From Treponema sp. UBA3662 (GTDB taxonomy: Bacteria; Spirochaetota; Spirochaetia; Treponematales; Treponemataceae), in the NCBI GenBank assembly GCA_002373205.1, contig DFJV01000087.1, positions 1 to 19,652 on the forward strand: a stretch of DNA of 19,652 nucleotides. The letters are read 5' to 3'. The notes under the pieces are model-generated. The model was given only the letters and a program-made list of their open reading frames with translations. It did no database searches and had not been told where the DNA came from. This document shows, piece by piece, positions 6,486 to 13,413 of this stretch (position 1 is its first letter; the number at the start of each line of letters is the position of its first letter). Made by a program: the position numbers and the translations under genes.

Positions 6486-7463
6486 ATGAAGAAAAACGCT
6501 TTTTTGTTTTTCATAGCCATTTCTTTATTGGGAATGGCAAGCCTTCTGTATTCAGGAATAAAATTTAATCTCTTTCATAAACAGTCTGGAATGATAGCCG
6601 TTGTGGCGGGAAGCAAGGAAGTCTCGAATCTTTCGATTAGTTTGAATGACTATCTTCCTTTTGCCAGCAATTCTAAAATAAATTATACAAAATCAGATTT
6701 TCGGATTGAAGAAAATATTCCTGTTCTTGACGGGGCAAGTGCCCTGTATCCTGTTTTTTCTGCAATTGCATCTGCAACTTATCCCGAAGATTCAGTTTGT
6801 TTTGACGGTGAAAATTTTACTAGCGGCAGTAGGGTTCAAATGAGGAACACAAGGGGCGCTTACAAGGCGCTTGTGGATGGCCTTTCAGATATTGTTTTTT
6901 GCGCAGGGCCGTCAAAAGAACAATTAGCCTATGCAAAAGAAAAGAATGTTGAATTGGAATTGGTTCCAATCGGCCTGGAAGCATTTGTATTTATTGTGAA
7001 TGCAAGCAATCCTGTCTCTGGTTTGTCGGTTGAGCAGATAAAGAGAATATATTCCGGCAGGATTAAAAACTGGAAAAGTCTTTCGGGTACGGATAGCTTG
7101 ATTGCTGCATGGCAAAGAAAGGAGGGCAGCGGCAGTCAAACTGCATTCCTAAAATTTATGGATGGGGAAAGAACAAAGTCAAATCCTTTTGGCATATTAT
7201 TTGGAAGTCCTATTGGGTATTCATTCCGTTATTATGTAGAAGGGATAAGGCAAAACGGGAATGTAAAAATGCTTTCTTTAGATGGGGTTGCACCTACAAA
7301 AGAGAATATTCAAAATGGAAGTTATAAGCTTGTGTCAAGTTTTTTTGCGGTGTACAGAAAGAATGACAAAAATGAAAATATAAAAAAACTGATAGATTGG
7401 ATTCTTTCTCCCGAGGGGCAAAGGATTATTGATGATAACGGCTATGTTTCATTACGGAAGTGA
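6486..7463 (+). CDS. Orphan PstS-like phosphate/oxyanion-binding protein
   Basis: The 325-residue product has an N-terminal hydrophobic segment (about 4-24, signal peptide or anchor) and a PstS-type periplasmic binding domain from about residue 78, beginning IPVLDGASALYPVF. Later PstS-like features are DIVFCAGPSKEQ, the run AFVFIVNASNPVSGLS followed by QIKRIYSGRIKNW, and REGSGSQTAFL-like text (here KEGSGSQTAFLKF), the ligand-contacting loop in phosphate-binding proteins, then a C-terminal WILSPEGQRIIDDNGY. An extracytoplasmic binding role is likely; phosphate is the family default, not proven. No pstC, pstA, pstB or phoU lies nearby. Some proteins of this fold act as sensors or adhesins instead of transport components. 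Confidence 0.8.
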   Translation: MKKNAFLFFIAISLLGMASLLYSGIKFNLFHKQSGMIAVVAGSKEVSNLSISLNDYLPFASNSKINYTKSDFRIEENIPVLDGASALYPVFSAIASATYPEDSVCFDGENFTSGSRVQMRNTRGAYKALVDGLSDIVFCAGPSKEQLAYAKEKNVELELVPIGLEAFVFIVNASNPVSGLSVEQIKRIYSGRIKNWKSLSGTDSLIAAWQRKEGSGSQTAFLKFMDGERTKSNPFGILFGSPIGYSFRYYVEGIRQNGNVKMLSLDGVAPTKENIQNGSYKLVSSFFAVYRKNDKNENIKKLIDWILSPEGQRIIDDNGYVSLRK

Positions 7464-7478
7464 AAGCGGCTTGTCATA

Positions 7479-7922
7479 TTACTGCGAGATTGTGTCGGTA
7501 AGGCTTCCTTTTTTTGTTCCGAACATTTTACGGAAAAGGGCTGCGATTGCATCAATGAGCTTCATAATGAGTTTCCAGAGCTTCATGAGAAGGGTGGGGT
7601 TGCGCAGGCGTTCCAGGCGGTGGTAGCCGTCCAAAAGCTCTTCGTCGGTAAATTCCTTGCGCTGGTTGTTTTCTTCCAGTTCCATTTCCAGCTGGGAAAC
7701 ATCGTCCAGGTCGCGACCGAGTACGATTGCGTTTATGTTTTCCCAACCGATTGCCTTTGCGGCTTCCAGGCGGCGTTCTCCTGCAATCAGTTCATATTTT
7801 GAGTTGAGGGTTATGGGATTTAAAAGCCCGTAAGTCCTTAGGCTCTGCTTTAGCGCATCCAAATCGCCAAGGTCTTTGCGGACTCTCTTCTTTACCTTTA
7901 TGTCGCTTATCTTTACAAGCAT
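7479..7922 (-). CDS. ParB N-domain protein with C-terminal amphipathic helix, no HTH
   Basis: The 147-residue product aligns with the N-terminal ParB/Spo0J nucleotide-binding fold: YGLLNPITL (31-39), GERRLEA (48-54, the GERRxRA motif) and ENNQR (84-88, the ENxQR motif). In true ParB proteins these bind CTP. The helix-turn-helix and dimerisation domains are absent; full ParB is usually near 280 residues. Instead residues 110-134 form a predicted amphipathic helix with polar residues at 114, 117, 121 and 124 against an otherwise Leu/Ile/Met/Trp/Phe surface, ending in a basic RKMFGTKKG. I infer membrane association. Start: ATG with AAGGA five bases upstream. It lies 46 bases after the PBP1A stop on the same strand and is probably co-transcribed. 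Free-serine-kinase relatives of ParB are an alternative function. Confidence 0.75.
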   Translation of the reverse strand: MLVKISDIKVKKRVRKDLGDLDALKQSLRTYGLLNPITLNSKYELIAGERRLEAAKAIGWENINAIVLGRDLDDVSQLEMELEENNQRKEFTDEELLDGYHRLERLRNPTLLMKLWKLIMKLIDAIAALFRKMFGTKKGSLTDTISQ

Positions 7923-7946
7923 ACTAATCCTTTGCTAATGTAAGCA

Positions 7947-7960
7947 CTTGCTGCAGCAAG
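7947..7960. repeat. Perfect 14-bp palindrome between PBP1A and ParB-like gene
   Basis: CTTGCTGCAGCAAG is its own reverse complement and sits between the pbp1A stop and the Shine-Dalgarno of the ParB-like gene. There is no T-run, so it is not an intrinsic terminator; it could be an mRNA processing hairpin or an operator. Confidence 0.5.
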
Positions 7961-7968
7961 CCATGCTA

Positions 7969-10659
7969 CTACTGCAAGAACCAGTTGGTGTCATCATCCT
8001 GCGGAGGATAAATTTCAACAGGCTTTGGTGGAGCTTCTTCGCTTGACTCATCAGACTTGTCTGATTCTGTTGAATCCTCGTCTTCGTTTTCCTTTTCTTT
8101 GCTGGAGCTCTTGCCTCCAAACAAATCAGAGAACCAGTTTGATGAACCGCTGCCGTCGTCATCCTCAAGGAAGTCCAGGTTGAGTTCCAGAGAATCGTCT
8201 TCATCGGTTTTGAATGCCCAGCCTGTAAGCTCCGCCGCTTTTTCCAGGTTGTCTGCACCAATTTCCAGTGAGTTGTCGTTTGCATGCTTTGTACAGGCTT
8301 CCGTTGGTTCTGTTCCTGCGTAGTAATAGCCTACAATGATGTCTTTGCCACATTCCTTTGTGTATACGCCGCCGTACTTTGAGCAGGCAGACTTCTTTAC
8401 AATGCCGCTCGGAATCTTGTTGAAGAATGGCTTGTAAGGCCTGTTTTCGTTTGCTATGTGCATAAAGTCGCCCCAAGCTGGAGCTGCAAGTGAAGAACCT
8501 GTTATGGAAAGACCAAGTGACTGTCCCGGACGGTCAAATCCGAACCAGAATACAGATGTTACGTAAGGCGTAAAACCGATTGCCCATGCGTCTGCCCAGT
8601 TCTGGGTGGTACCTGTCTTACCAGCCACAGGCATGTTGAATGTTTTGCCGGTTTCGTCCGTAAAGCGGAATTTGTATCCCTTACCCTTGTCTTTCTGAAT
8701 TGTCTTCATTGTTGAGCTGTAGTTTGAACCGCTTGCCAGGGTACCGCGTGAAACCGTCATCTTTAGCATTTCCTGCATGATAAAGGCGTTTTGCGGAGAA
8801 ATGACCTGCTTTGGCCCGCCGTTGGCAGCTTCCTTGTCCTTTAGCTCACGCTCGGGGTTTAGCATTATGTTGCCGTTTTTGTCTTCTATGTAGCGTATTG
8901 CTATAGGTGTAACTTCTTTTCCGTTGTTTGCGATTGTTGCGTAGGCTTTTGCCATTTCTATAGGGCGTACAGAACAAACACCAAGACCAAGTGCATACAG
9001 AGGGATGATGCTTCTTGACTCCCACTCGTTTTCTGGAATACCAAGGAGGTCTGTAGAGCGTACTATGGCAGAGTCGAATCCTGCTGTTTCCAGAATCTTG
9101 AGTGCCGGGATGTTAAGTGAAAGACAGAGTGCCTGCCAGACTTCTACATTGCCCCTGTAGTGGCCTCCGTAGTTTTTTGGAAGGTATGGCTCTCCGTTTG
9201 CCGTCATGAAGACCGCAGGTGTGTCGCTTAGAACCGTGGTCATTGTTATTTGCTTTGTGTCTATTGCGGCTGAATAGTAAAGCGGCTTGAAGGATGAACC
9301 TGGCTGGATTTTTGCCTGTGTTGCGCGGATGAACTGGTTTGATTCGTCATACCTTGAACCGCCGACGATGGCGTTTATGTAGCCAGTGTCGTTTTCTACG
9401 GAAATCATTGTTCCTTCTACGGTGTCTTTTTCTGATGCGCGCTTGGTTATTTCGTTGCCCCTCATTACCATCTGGGTCTTGAGGGTGTCAAGGCCGGTAA
9501 GAAGAGACATGATGTCCATTACAGGGTTTGCCTCTTTTGCGTATGCGCTGAGTGCAAGCTGCTTTGCCCTCTTTTCGCTTACCTGGAGGTTCGTAAGGTT
9601 GAATGCAAGGGTTATAAGCTCCGTTACAGGAATGTAGCGGCGGAAGTAGTCGAGCCTGTTTTCGTTGAGGGTGCGCTTGTAGGCCTTGTTTGCATAGACG
9701 ATGTAGTCTGACATTATGTCGTCTGCGGCCCTCTGGTAGTGCAGGTTTACGGTTGTGTTTACTGTGTAGCCGCCGGTGTAAAGGTCTTCCGTTCCGTAGA
9801 GCATGTCGCTGAGTTCGCGGCGTACGTATTCGCTGAACCAAGGGGCTTCGTCTCGCCTCATTGCGTATGCGGATGAATTTGACCTGTTGTAGTCAAAGTT
9901 TGCCCAGAAGGAGTCAAAGCTTTCGTCTGCTTCTTCCTGTGAAAGGTATCCTTCCTGAACCATCTCGTTAAGTATGTAGCCCTGCATTTCCTGTGCGCGG
10001 GTGGTGTTCTCGAAGGGGTTGTAGTACATTGGGTTTGAAAGCTGGATTACGAGCATTGATGCTTCTGCCGGGGTAATCTGCATTGCGTTGTGTCCGAAGT
10101 AGTATTTGCATGCTGCGTTTACACCGTAGGTTCCGCCGCCAAAGTATATCTTGTTAAGGTATATTTCAAGGATTTCGTCTTTTGAGTAGCGCCTTTCCAT
10201 CTGGATGGACCACCAAAGTTCCTTGAGTTTTCTTTTGATGGACATTTCCTTACGGTCGCAGTAGAGGGTTCCCGCAATCTGCTGGGTAAGGGTTGAACCT
10301 CCACCAAGCTGGCTGTGGGTAAGTACGCCTATTACCGCGCGGGAAAGAGCCTTTGCGCTGAAGCCGTGGTGCTCGTAGAAGATTCTGTCTTCGCGGGTGA
10401 TGAGGGCGTTTATCATCTGGGGTGGAAGCTTGTTGAGGGAGATTATTTCTCTCTTTTCGTCGCTTGCAAATTCGGTTATAAGCTCGCCGTTTATGTCAAG
10501 AAGCTTTGTTGGCAAAGCCGTTGTGAATTCCGTAAAATTTTCTGTGTTTATGGTGTTTCTTGTAACTGCTAGTGCTTTTCCGAGGCCTGCTCCTGCCAGT
10601 ACTGAGGCAAAAAGGAGAAGTGAAAGAAGAATGTAAGGCCATTTCTTGATTTTTTTCAT
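7969..10659 (-). CDS. Class A penicillin-binding protein (PBP1A type)
   Basis: The 896-residue bifunctional peptidoglycan synthase polymerises lipid II and crosslinks peptide stems in the periplasm. Residues 8-32 are the N-terminal membrane anchor. The GT51 transglycosylase carries its catalytic Glu in REDRIFYEHHG (Glu90), then GGSTLTQQ (119-127), the basic RKLKELWW stretch and EIYLNKIYFGGGTYGV (165-180). The transpeptidase has the nucleophile motif SSFK (455-458), SLN (514-516) and KTGT (681-684). After the transpeptidase, a Cys-containing region is followed by a strongly acidic Ser/Glu/Asp tail (about 812-890) that the core enzyme does not need. The start has no Shine-Dalgarno and lies six bases after a -10. 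The ParB-fold gene follows closely. The sequence fits mrcA/ponA class, but I give no symbol. Confidence 0.95.
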   Translation of the reverse strand: MKKIKKWPYILLSLLLFASVLAGAGLGKALAVTRNTINTENFTEFTTALPTKLLDINGELITEFASDEKREIISLNKLPPQMINALITREDRIFYEHHGFSAKALSRAVIGVLTHSQLGGGSTLTQQIAGTLYCDRKEMSIKRKLKELWWSIQMERRYSKDEILEIYLNKIYFGGGTYGVNAACKYYFGHNAMQITPAEASMLVIQLSNPMYYNPFENTTRAQEMQGYILNEMVQEGYLSQEEADESFDSFWANFDYNRSNSSAYAMRRDEAPWFSEYVRRELSDMLYGTEDLYTGGYTVNTTVNLHYQRAADDIMSDYIVYANKAYKRTLNENRLDYFRRYIPVTELITLAFNLTNLQVSEKRAKQLALSAYAKEANPVMDIMSLLTGLDTLKTQMVMRGNEITKRASEKDTVEGTMISVENDTGYINAIVGGSRYDESNQFIRATQAKIQPGSSFKPLYYSAAIDTKQITMTTVLSDTPAVFMTANGEPYLPKNYGGHYRGNVEVWQALCLSLNIPALKILETAGFDSAIVRSTDLLGIPENEWESRSIIPLYALGLGVCSVRPIEMAKAYATIANNGKEVTPIAIRYIEDKNGNIMLNPERELKDKEAANGGPKQVISPQNAFIMQEMLKMTVSRGTLASGSNYSSTMKTIQKDKGKGYKFRFTDETGKTFNMPVAGKTGTTQNWADAWAIGFTPYVTSVFWFGFDRPGQSLGLSITGSSLAAPAWGDFMHIANENRPYKPFFNKIPSGIVKKSACSKYGGVYTKECGKDIIVGYYYAGTEPTEACTKHANDNSLEIGADNLEKAAELTGWAFKTDEDDSLELNLDFLEDDDGSGSSNWFSDLFGGKSSSKEKENEDEDSTESDKSDESSEEAPPKPVEIYPPQDDDTNWFLQ

Positions 10660-10665
10660 TCTATA

Positions 10666-10694
10666 ATAATAGAAAATTTATAGCTCTTTGTCAA
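10666..10694 (-). promoter_or_regulatory. PBP1A promoter, leaderless architecture
   Basis: On the minus strand, consensus -35 TTGACA (10694-10689), a 17-base spacer and -10 TATTAT (10671-10666), with six bases to the ATG at 10659. The predicted transcription start is the start codon. A strong terminator directly upstream isolates it from preceding transcription. Confidence 0.75.
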
Positions 10695-10715
10695 TGAACC
10701 ACCAATTCCGGCCCT

Positions 10716-10744
10716 AAAAAAAAGAGACCGGCGGAGACCGCCGG
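10716..10744 (-). terminator. Strong intrinsic terminator
   Basis: On the minus strand, a perfect stem CCGGCGG/CCGCCGG with a three-base loop (10744-10728) is followed, after TCTC, by eight T residues (10723-10716). It would end both the PEGA-gene transcript and the candidate small RNA, just upstream of the PBP1A promoter. Confidence 0.88.
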
Positions 10745-10803
10745 CCTTGCCCATCAGGCAACCGGGCGGAAATGGGTGGGAGGGGATAAATTGTCCGCCC
10801 GGT
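10716..10803 (-). ncRNA. Candidate small RNA with C-rich loop (about 88 nt)
   Basis: Read on the minus strand, a perfect 10-bp stem ACCGGGCGGA/TCCGCCCGGT (10803-10794 and 10770-10761) encloses a 23-base, C-rich loop containing CCCCTCCCACCC. A small second hairpin TGCC/GGCA (10760-10748) and the strong terminator hairpin follow. A -10-like GATAAT (10815-10810) sits six bases before A10803, so the predicted transcription start is exactly the first base of the stem; the -35 (TTCAAG, 10838-10833, 17-base spacer) is weak. The C-rich loop could pair with Shine-Dalgarno sequences, as in known C-rich-loop regulatory RNAs. Alternatives are a processed 3' UTR of the PEGA mRNA or a plain terminator region. 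No known family is recognised, and no open frame is present. Confidence 0.5.
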
Positions 10804-10809
10804 AATTTA

Positions 10810-10838
10810 ATTATCGGCAAAGGGGGCGAATTCTTGAA
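10810..10838 (-). promoter_or_regulatory. Putative promoter of the candidate small RNA
   Basis: -35 TTCAAG (10838-10833, three of six consensus matches), a 17-base spacer and -10 GATAAT (10815-10810, five of six). The spacing to the first base of the hairpin at 10803 is six bases, as in the other promoters of this window. The weak -35 keeps confidence low. Confidence 0.4.
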
Positions 10839-10861
10839 CGATATTTGGAAGAGTGGAAACC

Positions 10862-11875
10862 TTATTCTTCTACCGAAACGGAGGCTTCTAGGGTAAGGTT
10901 CAGGGAATAGCTTCTTCCGTTAAGGGCCGTTATGGAGCGGATTATCTCGTAGTTGCCAAGCCTTAGCCTTAGTGTGTGCTCTCCCTGTTGCAGGGTAAAG
11001 TAGTTCTGGGTGTTTGCAACCGGCTGTTCATCCACGAAAATTTTTGTTCCCTCTGGGGCAATTATCCTTAGCAGTGGGGCAATGTCCCTAAGTTCTATCT
11101 CTACATGAGTGTCTTTTGCAGTCTCTACGTTTACAGCCCTAAGTTCGTTCCTGTAGAAGTCGCTCGTTACGCTTATGTCGTGTATTCCGGGGGAGACAAG
11201 CAGTCCGCTTTTGTCCAGTGTGCACGGCTTTCCGTCTACAAAGATGGTGCATGGCTGGGCTTCCTTGTTTGCGGGTGGCCTTAGCTTTATGAAGAGGCGG
11301 CTTTTTTCTATAAATATGGGCTTTGCTGATATTTCTATTGAGGATGATTTAAGGTCTTCTTCAGAAAGTTGCCTTGTTCCCTGAATCCTTAGCAGGAGCT
11401 TTTCACCGTAGCTGTCGGATGTGTTGGGTATGTAATAGGAATAGGCGTCCCTTTTTATTTCGCTGTTGGGATAGAGGGGAACCTTTAGCACAAGGCTGAG
11501 GGAGTTTCCGAATGAACCCAGGGCAATCCTTGTTCCCGAGAAGATGTTTGATGATTCTTCGGAGAATACAAGAATCGTGCCTTTGTAGAGGGACCAGGAA
11601 ACTTTTTCGTGCTGCTCGGCTATTTTTTGCGGTAATTTAAAGTTTATTTCAATCCCCTGAATGTAGCCTTCTTCCTTGGGCAAGGTGATTTCTACGGCAT
11701 CGTTTATTCCGGCGGAAACGGATTTTTTGTCCGAAGAGGAAGATACGGAAAGTGTGTGTACGGCTGCGGTAGTGAATGTTTCTGCGCTTGCAGACCTGAA
11801 GGCTGAACTAAGGAAGGAAAGCGCCAGTATGCAAGAGCAAGTTACCGTTAGCCTGATGCATTTTTTTGCGGGCAT
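10862..11875 (-). CDS. Secreted PEGA-domain envelope protein
   Basis: The product has 337 residues from the ATG at 11875. Residues 1-31 are a clear signal peptide (basic MPAKK start, hydrophobic core, cleavage after SASA). Residues about 35-200 are a beta-rich region that I do not recognise. Two PEGA-like carbohydrate-surface-type domains follow: about 205-262 (TIFVDGKPC, LLVSPGIHDISV) and 267-332 (KIFVDEQPVA, LQQGEHTLRLRLGNYE). PEGA domains are short immunoglobulin-like modules in bacterial surface proteins. The frame stays open to an ATG at 11896, but that longer start would encode the -10 hexamer itself, so the start is 11875, six bases after TATAAT. Its place between an M23 endopeptidase and PBP1A suggests an envelope or cell-wall role. 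Confidence 0.8.
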   Translation of the reverse strand: MPAKKCIRLTVTCSCILALSFLSSAFRSASAETFTTAAVHTLSVSSSSDKKSVSAGINDAVEITLPKEEGYIQGIEINFKLPQKIAEQHEKVSWSLYKGTILVFSEESSNIFSGTRIALGSFGNSLSLVLKVPLYPNSEIKRDAYSYYIPNTSDSYGEKLLLRIQGTRQLSEEDLKSSSIEISAKPIFIEKSRLFIKLRPPANKEAQPCTIFVDGKPCTLDKSGLLVSPGIHDISVTSDFYRNELRAVNVETAKDTHVEIELRDIAPLLRIIAPEGTKIFVDEQPVANTQNYFTLQQGEHTLRLRLGNYEIIRSITALNGRSYSLNLTLEASVSVEE

Positions 11876-11881
11876 AGGGAT

Positions 11882-11910
11882 ATTATAGTATAACATGCTT
11901 TTGATTTCTA
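11882..11910 (-). promoter_or_regulatory. PEGA-gene promoter, leaderless architecture
   Basis: On the minus strand, -35 TAGAAA (11910-11905, four of six), a 17-base spacer and a consensus -10 TATAAT (11887-11882), six bases before the ATG at 11875. No Shine-Dalgarno is present. The -10 lies inside the longer reading frame from 11896. Confidence 0.6.
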
Positions 11911-11933
11911 GTGGGCGCGAAGGTCTTGCTTCT

Positions 11934-12890
11934 TTAGTTCCTTAGGTATTTCTGCGGGTCCTGGGCTTCTCCGTTAAGGTGAATCTCAAAGTGGAGGTGG
12001 GGACCTGTGCTCATTCCCGTAGTTCCAACGTGGCCAATGATTTGCCCGGAGGAAACCTTCTGGTCCTTTGTTACGATTATGTCGTTCATGTGGGCGTAAA
12101 GGCTTGACATTCCGTCGTCATGGCGGAGAACCACGTAGTTGCCGTAGGTTGGGTTCATTTTTACTACGGTTGTTGCAGTTCCGCTCTTGCAGGCATAGAT
12201 GTTTGAGCCTATTGGGGCTGCCATGTCTATTCCCTTGTGGAATTTCCATTTGCCGGAGATGGGGCTTATCCTCATTCCGAATGAAGATGTGAGTACGCTT
12301 TTGTCCAGGGGAAGGCGCATTCCGGGGATAAGAAAATATGCCCTTTGTGCCGGAGAGAACCTGACTCCCTTCATAAAGTAGAATTTCTTTCCGTTTATGA
12401 CCAGAGTGGGGTATTTCCCTTCCAGAAGATCCTTGGAGTGTTCCTTTGCAAGCAGGATTTCTATTGGTGTCTGCGGCTCGTGGGGAATGTAGAGTCCGTT
12501 TGCGGTTGGCAGGATTAGCGTGCGGCCTTCCAAAGACTCTCCGTTTTCCGCAATGGAATTTAGCGTTACCAGGCTGTCGTAGCGGATTGCACAGCGGGAA
12601 GAAAGGAGCATTGCCGTGTCCTTTTTCTTTGCCTTGTATGAATAGAATTCCAGGGCTGAGGGCAAGTCTCCTCGTATTTCTGCCATGGATGCGTCCTGAA
12701 CCGCCTCCTGGTACTGCTTAAAGAGCACATTCCTTGAGTCAAGGCTTTCTATTAGCGGGTAGGAAAGCATTTGCATGGAGGAAGATGAATCTTTGTCCGC
12801 TTCTTCTTCTGCGAAAATGCTGTTTGCACAAAGGAGTAATGTTAGCGTTGCCGCCGCCAAGATGGTGCTTCTTAAAAATTTACTTTTCAC
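11934..12890 (-). CDS. Secreted M23 (LytM-type) peptidoglycan endopeptidase
   Basis: The product has 318 residues from a GTG at 12890. Residues 1-27 are a signal peptide (KSKFLRS, then a hydrophobic core ending IFA). Residues about 104-136 resemble a LysM peptidoglycan-binding repeat (LVTLNSIAENGESLEG, then LILPTANGLYIP). The M23 domain (about 195-315) has HKGID with zinc ligands His218 and Asp222, catalytic-type His267 (SLYAHM) and HLHFE with His298 and His300. All metal-site residues are present, so it is probably an active zinc endopeptidase cutting peptide crossbridges, not a degenerate EnvC-like activator. The GTG overlaps the stop of the upstream gene (GTGA), indicating translational coupling. 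The frame is open to 13043, but only inside the upstream gene, and that version would bury the signal peptide. Confidence 0.88.
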   Translation of the reverse strand: MKSKFLRSTILAAATLTLLLCANSIFAEEEADKDSSSSMQMLSYPLIESLDSRNVLFKQYQEAVQDASMAEIRGDLPSALEFYSYKAKKKDTAMLLSSRCAIRYDSLVTLNSIAENGESLEGRTLILPTANGLYIPHEPQTPIEILLAKEHSKDLLEGKYPTLVINGKKFYFMKGVRFSPAQRAYFLIPGMRLPLDKSVLTSSFGMRISPISGKWKFHKGIDMAAPIGSNIYACKSGTATTVVKMNPTYGNYVVLRHDDGMSSLYAHMNDIIVTKDQKVSSGQIIGHVGTTGMSTGPHLHFEIHLNGEAQDPQKYLRN

Positions 12891-13267
12891 TTTTCTTTGA
12901 ATCCTATGGCCAAGAGACCGTAAAGTATAAAAACAAGGGGTGCCGCTACTAGAGCTGCAAGTCTGTTTCCCCTTATTACACTGAATGTTATGAATCCAAG
13001 CCCAGCAAATACCGTCAAAAGCTTTGCAAGGCGAACCAGCCATTTTTTTGCACCAAGCCTAAGGAATGATTTTACCGCCAGAAAAAGTGCTGCTGCTGCT
13101 AAAAGGCAGAGACAGGCGGTAGTGTAGGACTTGGGGGATATGGTTGCCCACTTCCAGAGGGGGTAGACAATAGAAAATCCAAGGCCCGCGCAAACTGCAA
13201 TAAGCAGAAGAATTTTTACTGTGGAAGCTATAAGGCTTTTGTAGCCTTTTGCTATGTTCTTTATCAT
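12887..13267 (-). CDS. Four-helix integral membrane protein of unknown function
   Basis: The 126-residue product has four predicted membrane helices (about 16-37, 46-65, 79-97 and 102-121) with short basic loops (KSFLRLGAKKW between helices 2 and 3). I do not recognise the family. The ATG at 13267 has an AGGA Shine-Dalgarno seven bases upstream and lies about 12 bases from the predicted transcription start; an upstream in-frame GTG at 13294 overlaps the -10 region and is rejected. The stop overlaps the GTG of the M23 endopeptidase, so the two are one operon, which suggests a role linked to the cell wall. Confidence 0.72.
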   Translation of the reverse strand: MIKNIAKGYKSLIASTVKILLLIAVCAGLGFSIVYPLWKWATISPKSYTTACLCLLAAAALFLAVKSFLRLGAKKWLVRLAKLLTVFAGLGFITFSVIRGNRLAALVAAPLVFILYGLLAIGFKEK

Positions 13268-13285
13268 ATAAATGTCCTTTGTTCT

Positions 13286-13291
13286 ATTATA
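13286..13291 (-). promoter_or_regulatory. -10 element of the membrane-protein/M23 operon
   Basis: A consensus TATAAT on the minus strand ends six bases before a predicted start at 13279, leaving a leader of about 12 bases with an AAAGGAC Shine-Dalgarno. Only a T-rich stretch occupies the -35 position. Confidence 0.5.
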
Positions 13292-13342
13292 CACTATTTT
13301 AAAATAAAAAAAAGGGCTTGGGCTTTTGTTACTGCATGGGGC

Positions 13343-13389
13343 AAAAAAAATGGGAACCCCAAAAAAGCATCTGCCCTTTGGAATTCCCA
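13343..13389 (-). terminator. Ferredoxin-gene terminator
   Basis: On the minus strand, TGGGAATTCC pairs with GGGGTTCCCA (10 bp with two G-T pairs), and AAAG/CTTT can extend the stem inside the loop. Eight T residues follow (13350-13343). It lies 25 bases after the ferredoxin stop and precedes the promoter of the next operon. Confidence 0.72.
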
Positions 13390-13413
13390 GCTACCCTGTT
13401 ATGCGCTCAGAGC

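Noticed and set aside
7935..8285. A 116-residue minus-strand open frame within the 3' end of the PBP1A gene
   Set aside because: It is an out-of-frame shadow of the acidic tail, with Lys/Thr/Gln-rich content and no ribosome binding site.
12891..13043. An N-terminal extension of the M23 gene
   Set aside because: It lies wholly inside the upstream four-helix gene in another frame and would hide the signal peptide; the GTG overlapping the upstream stop is the better start.
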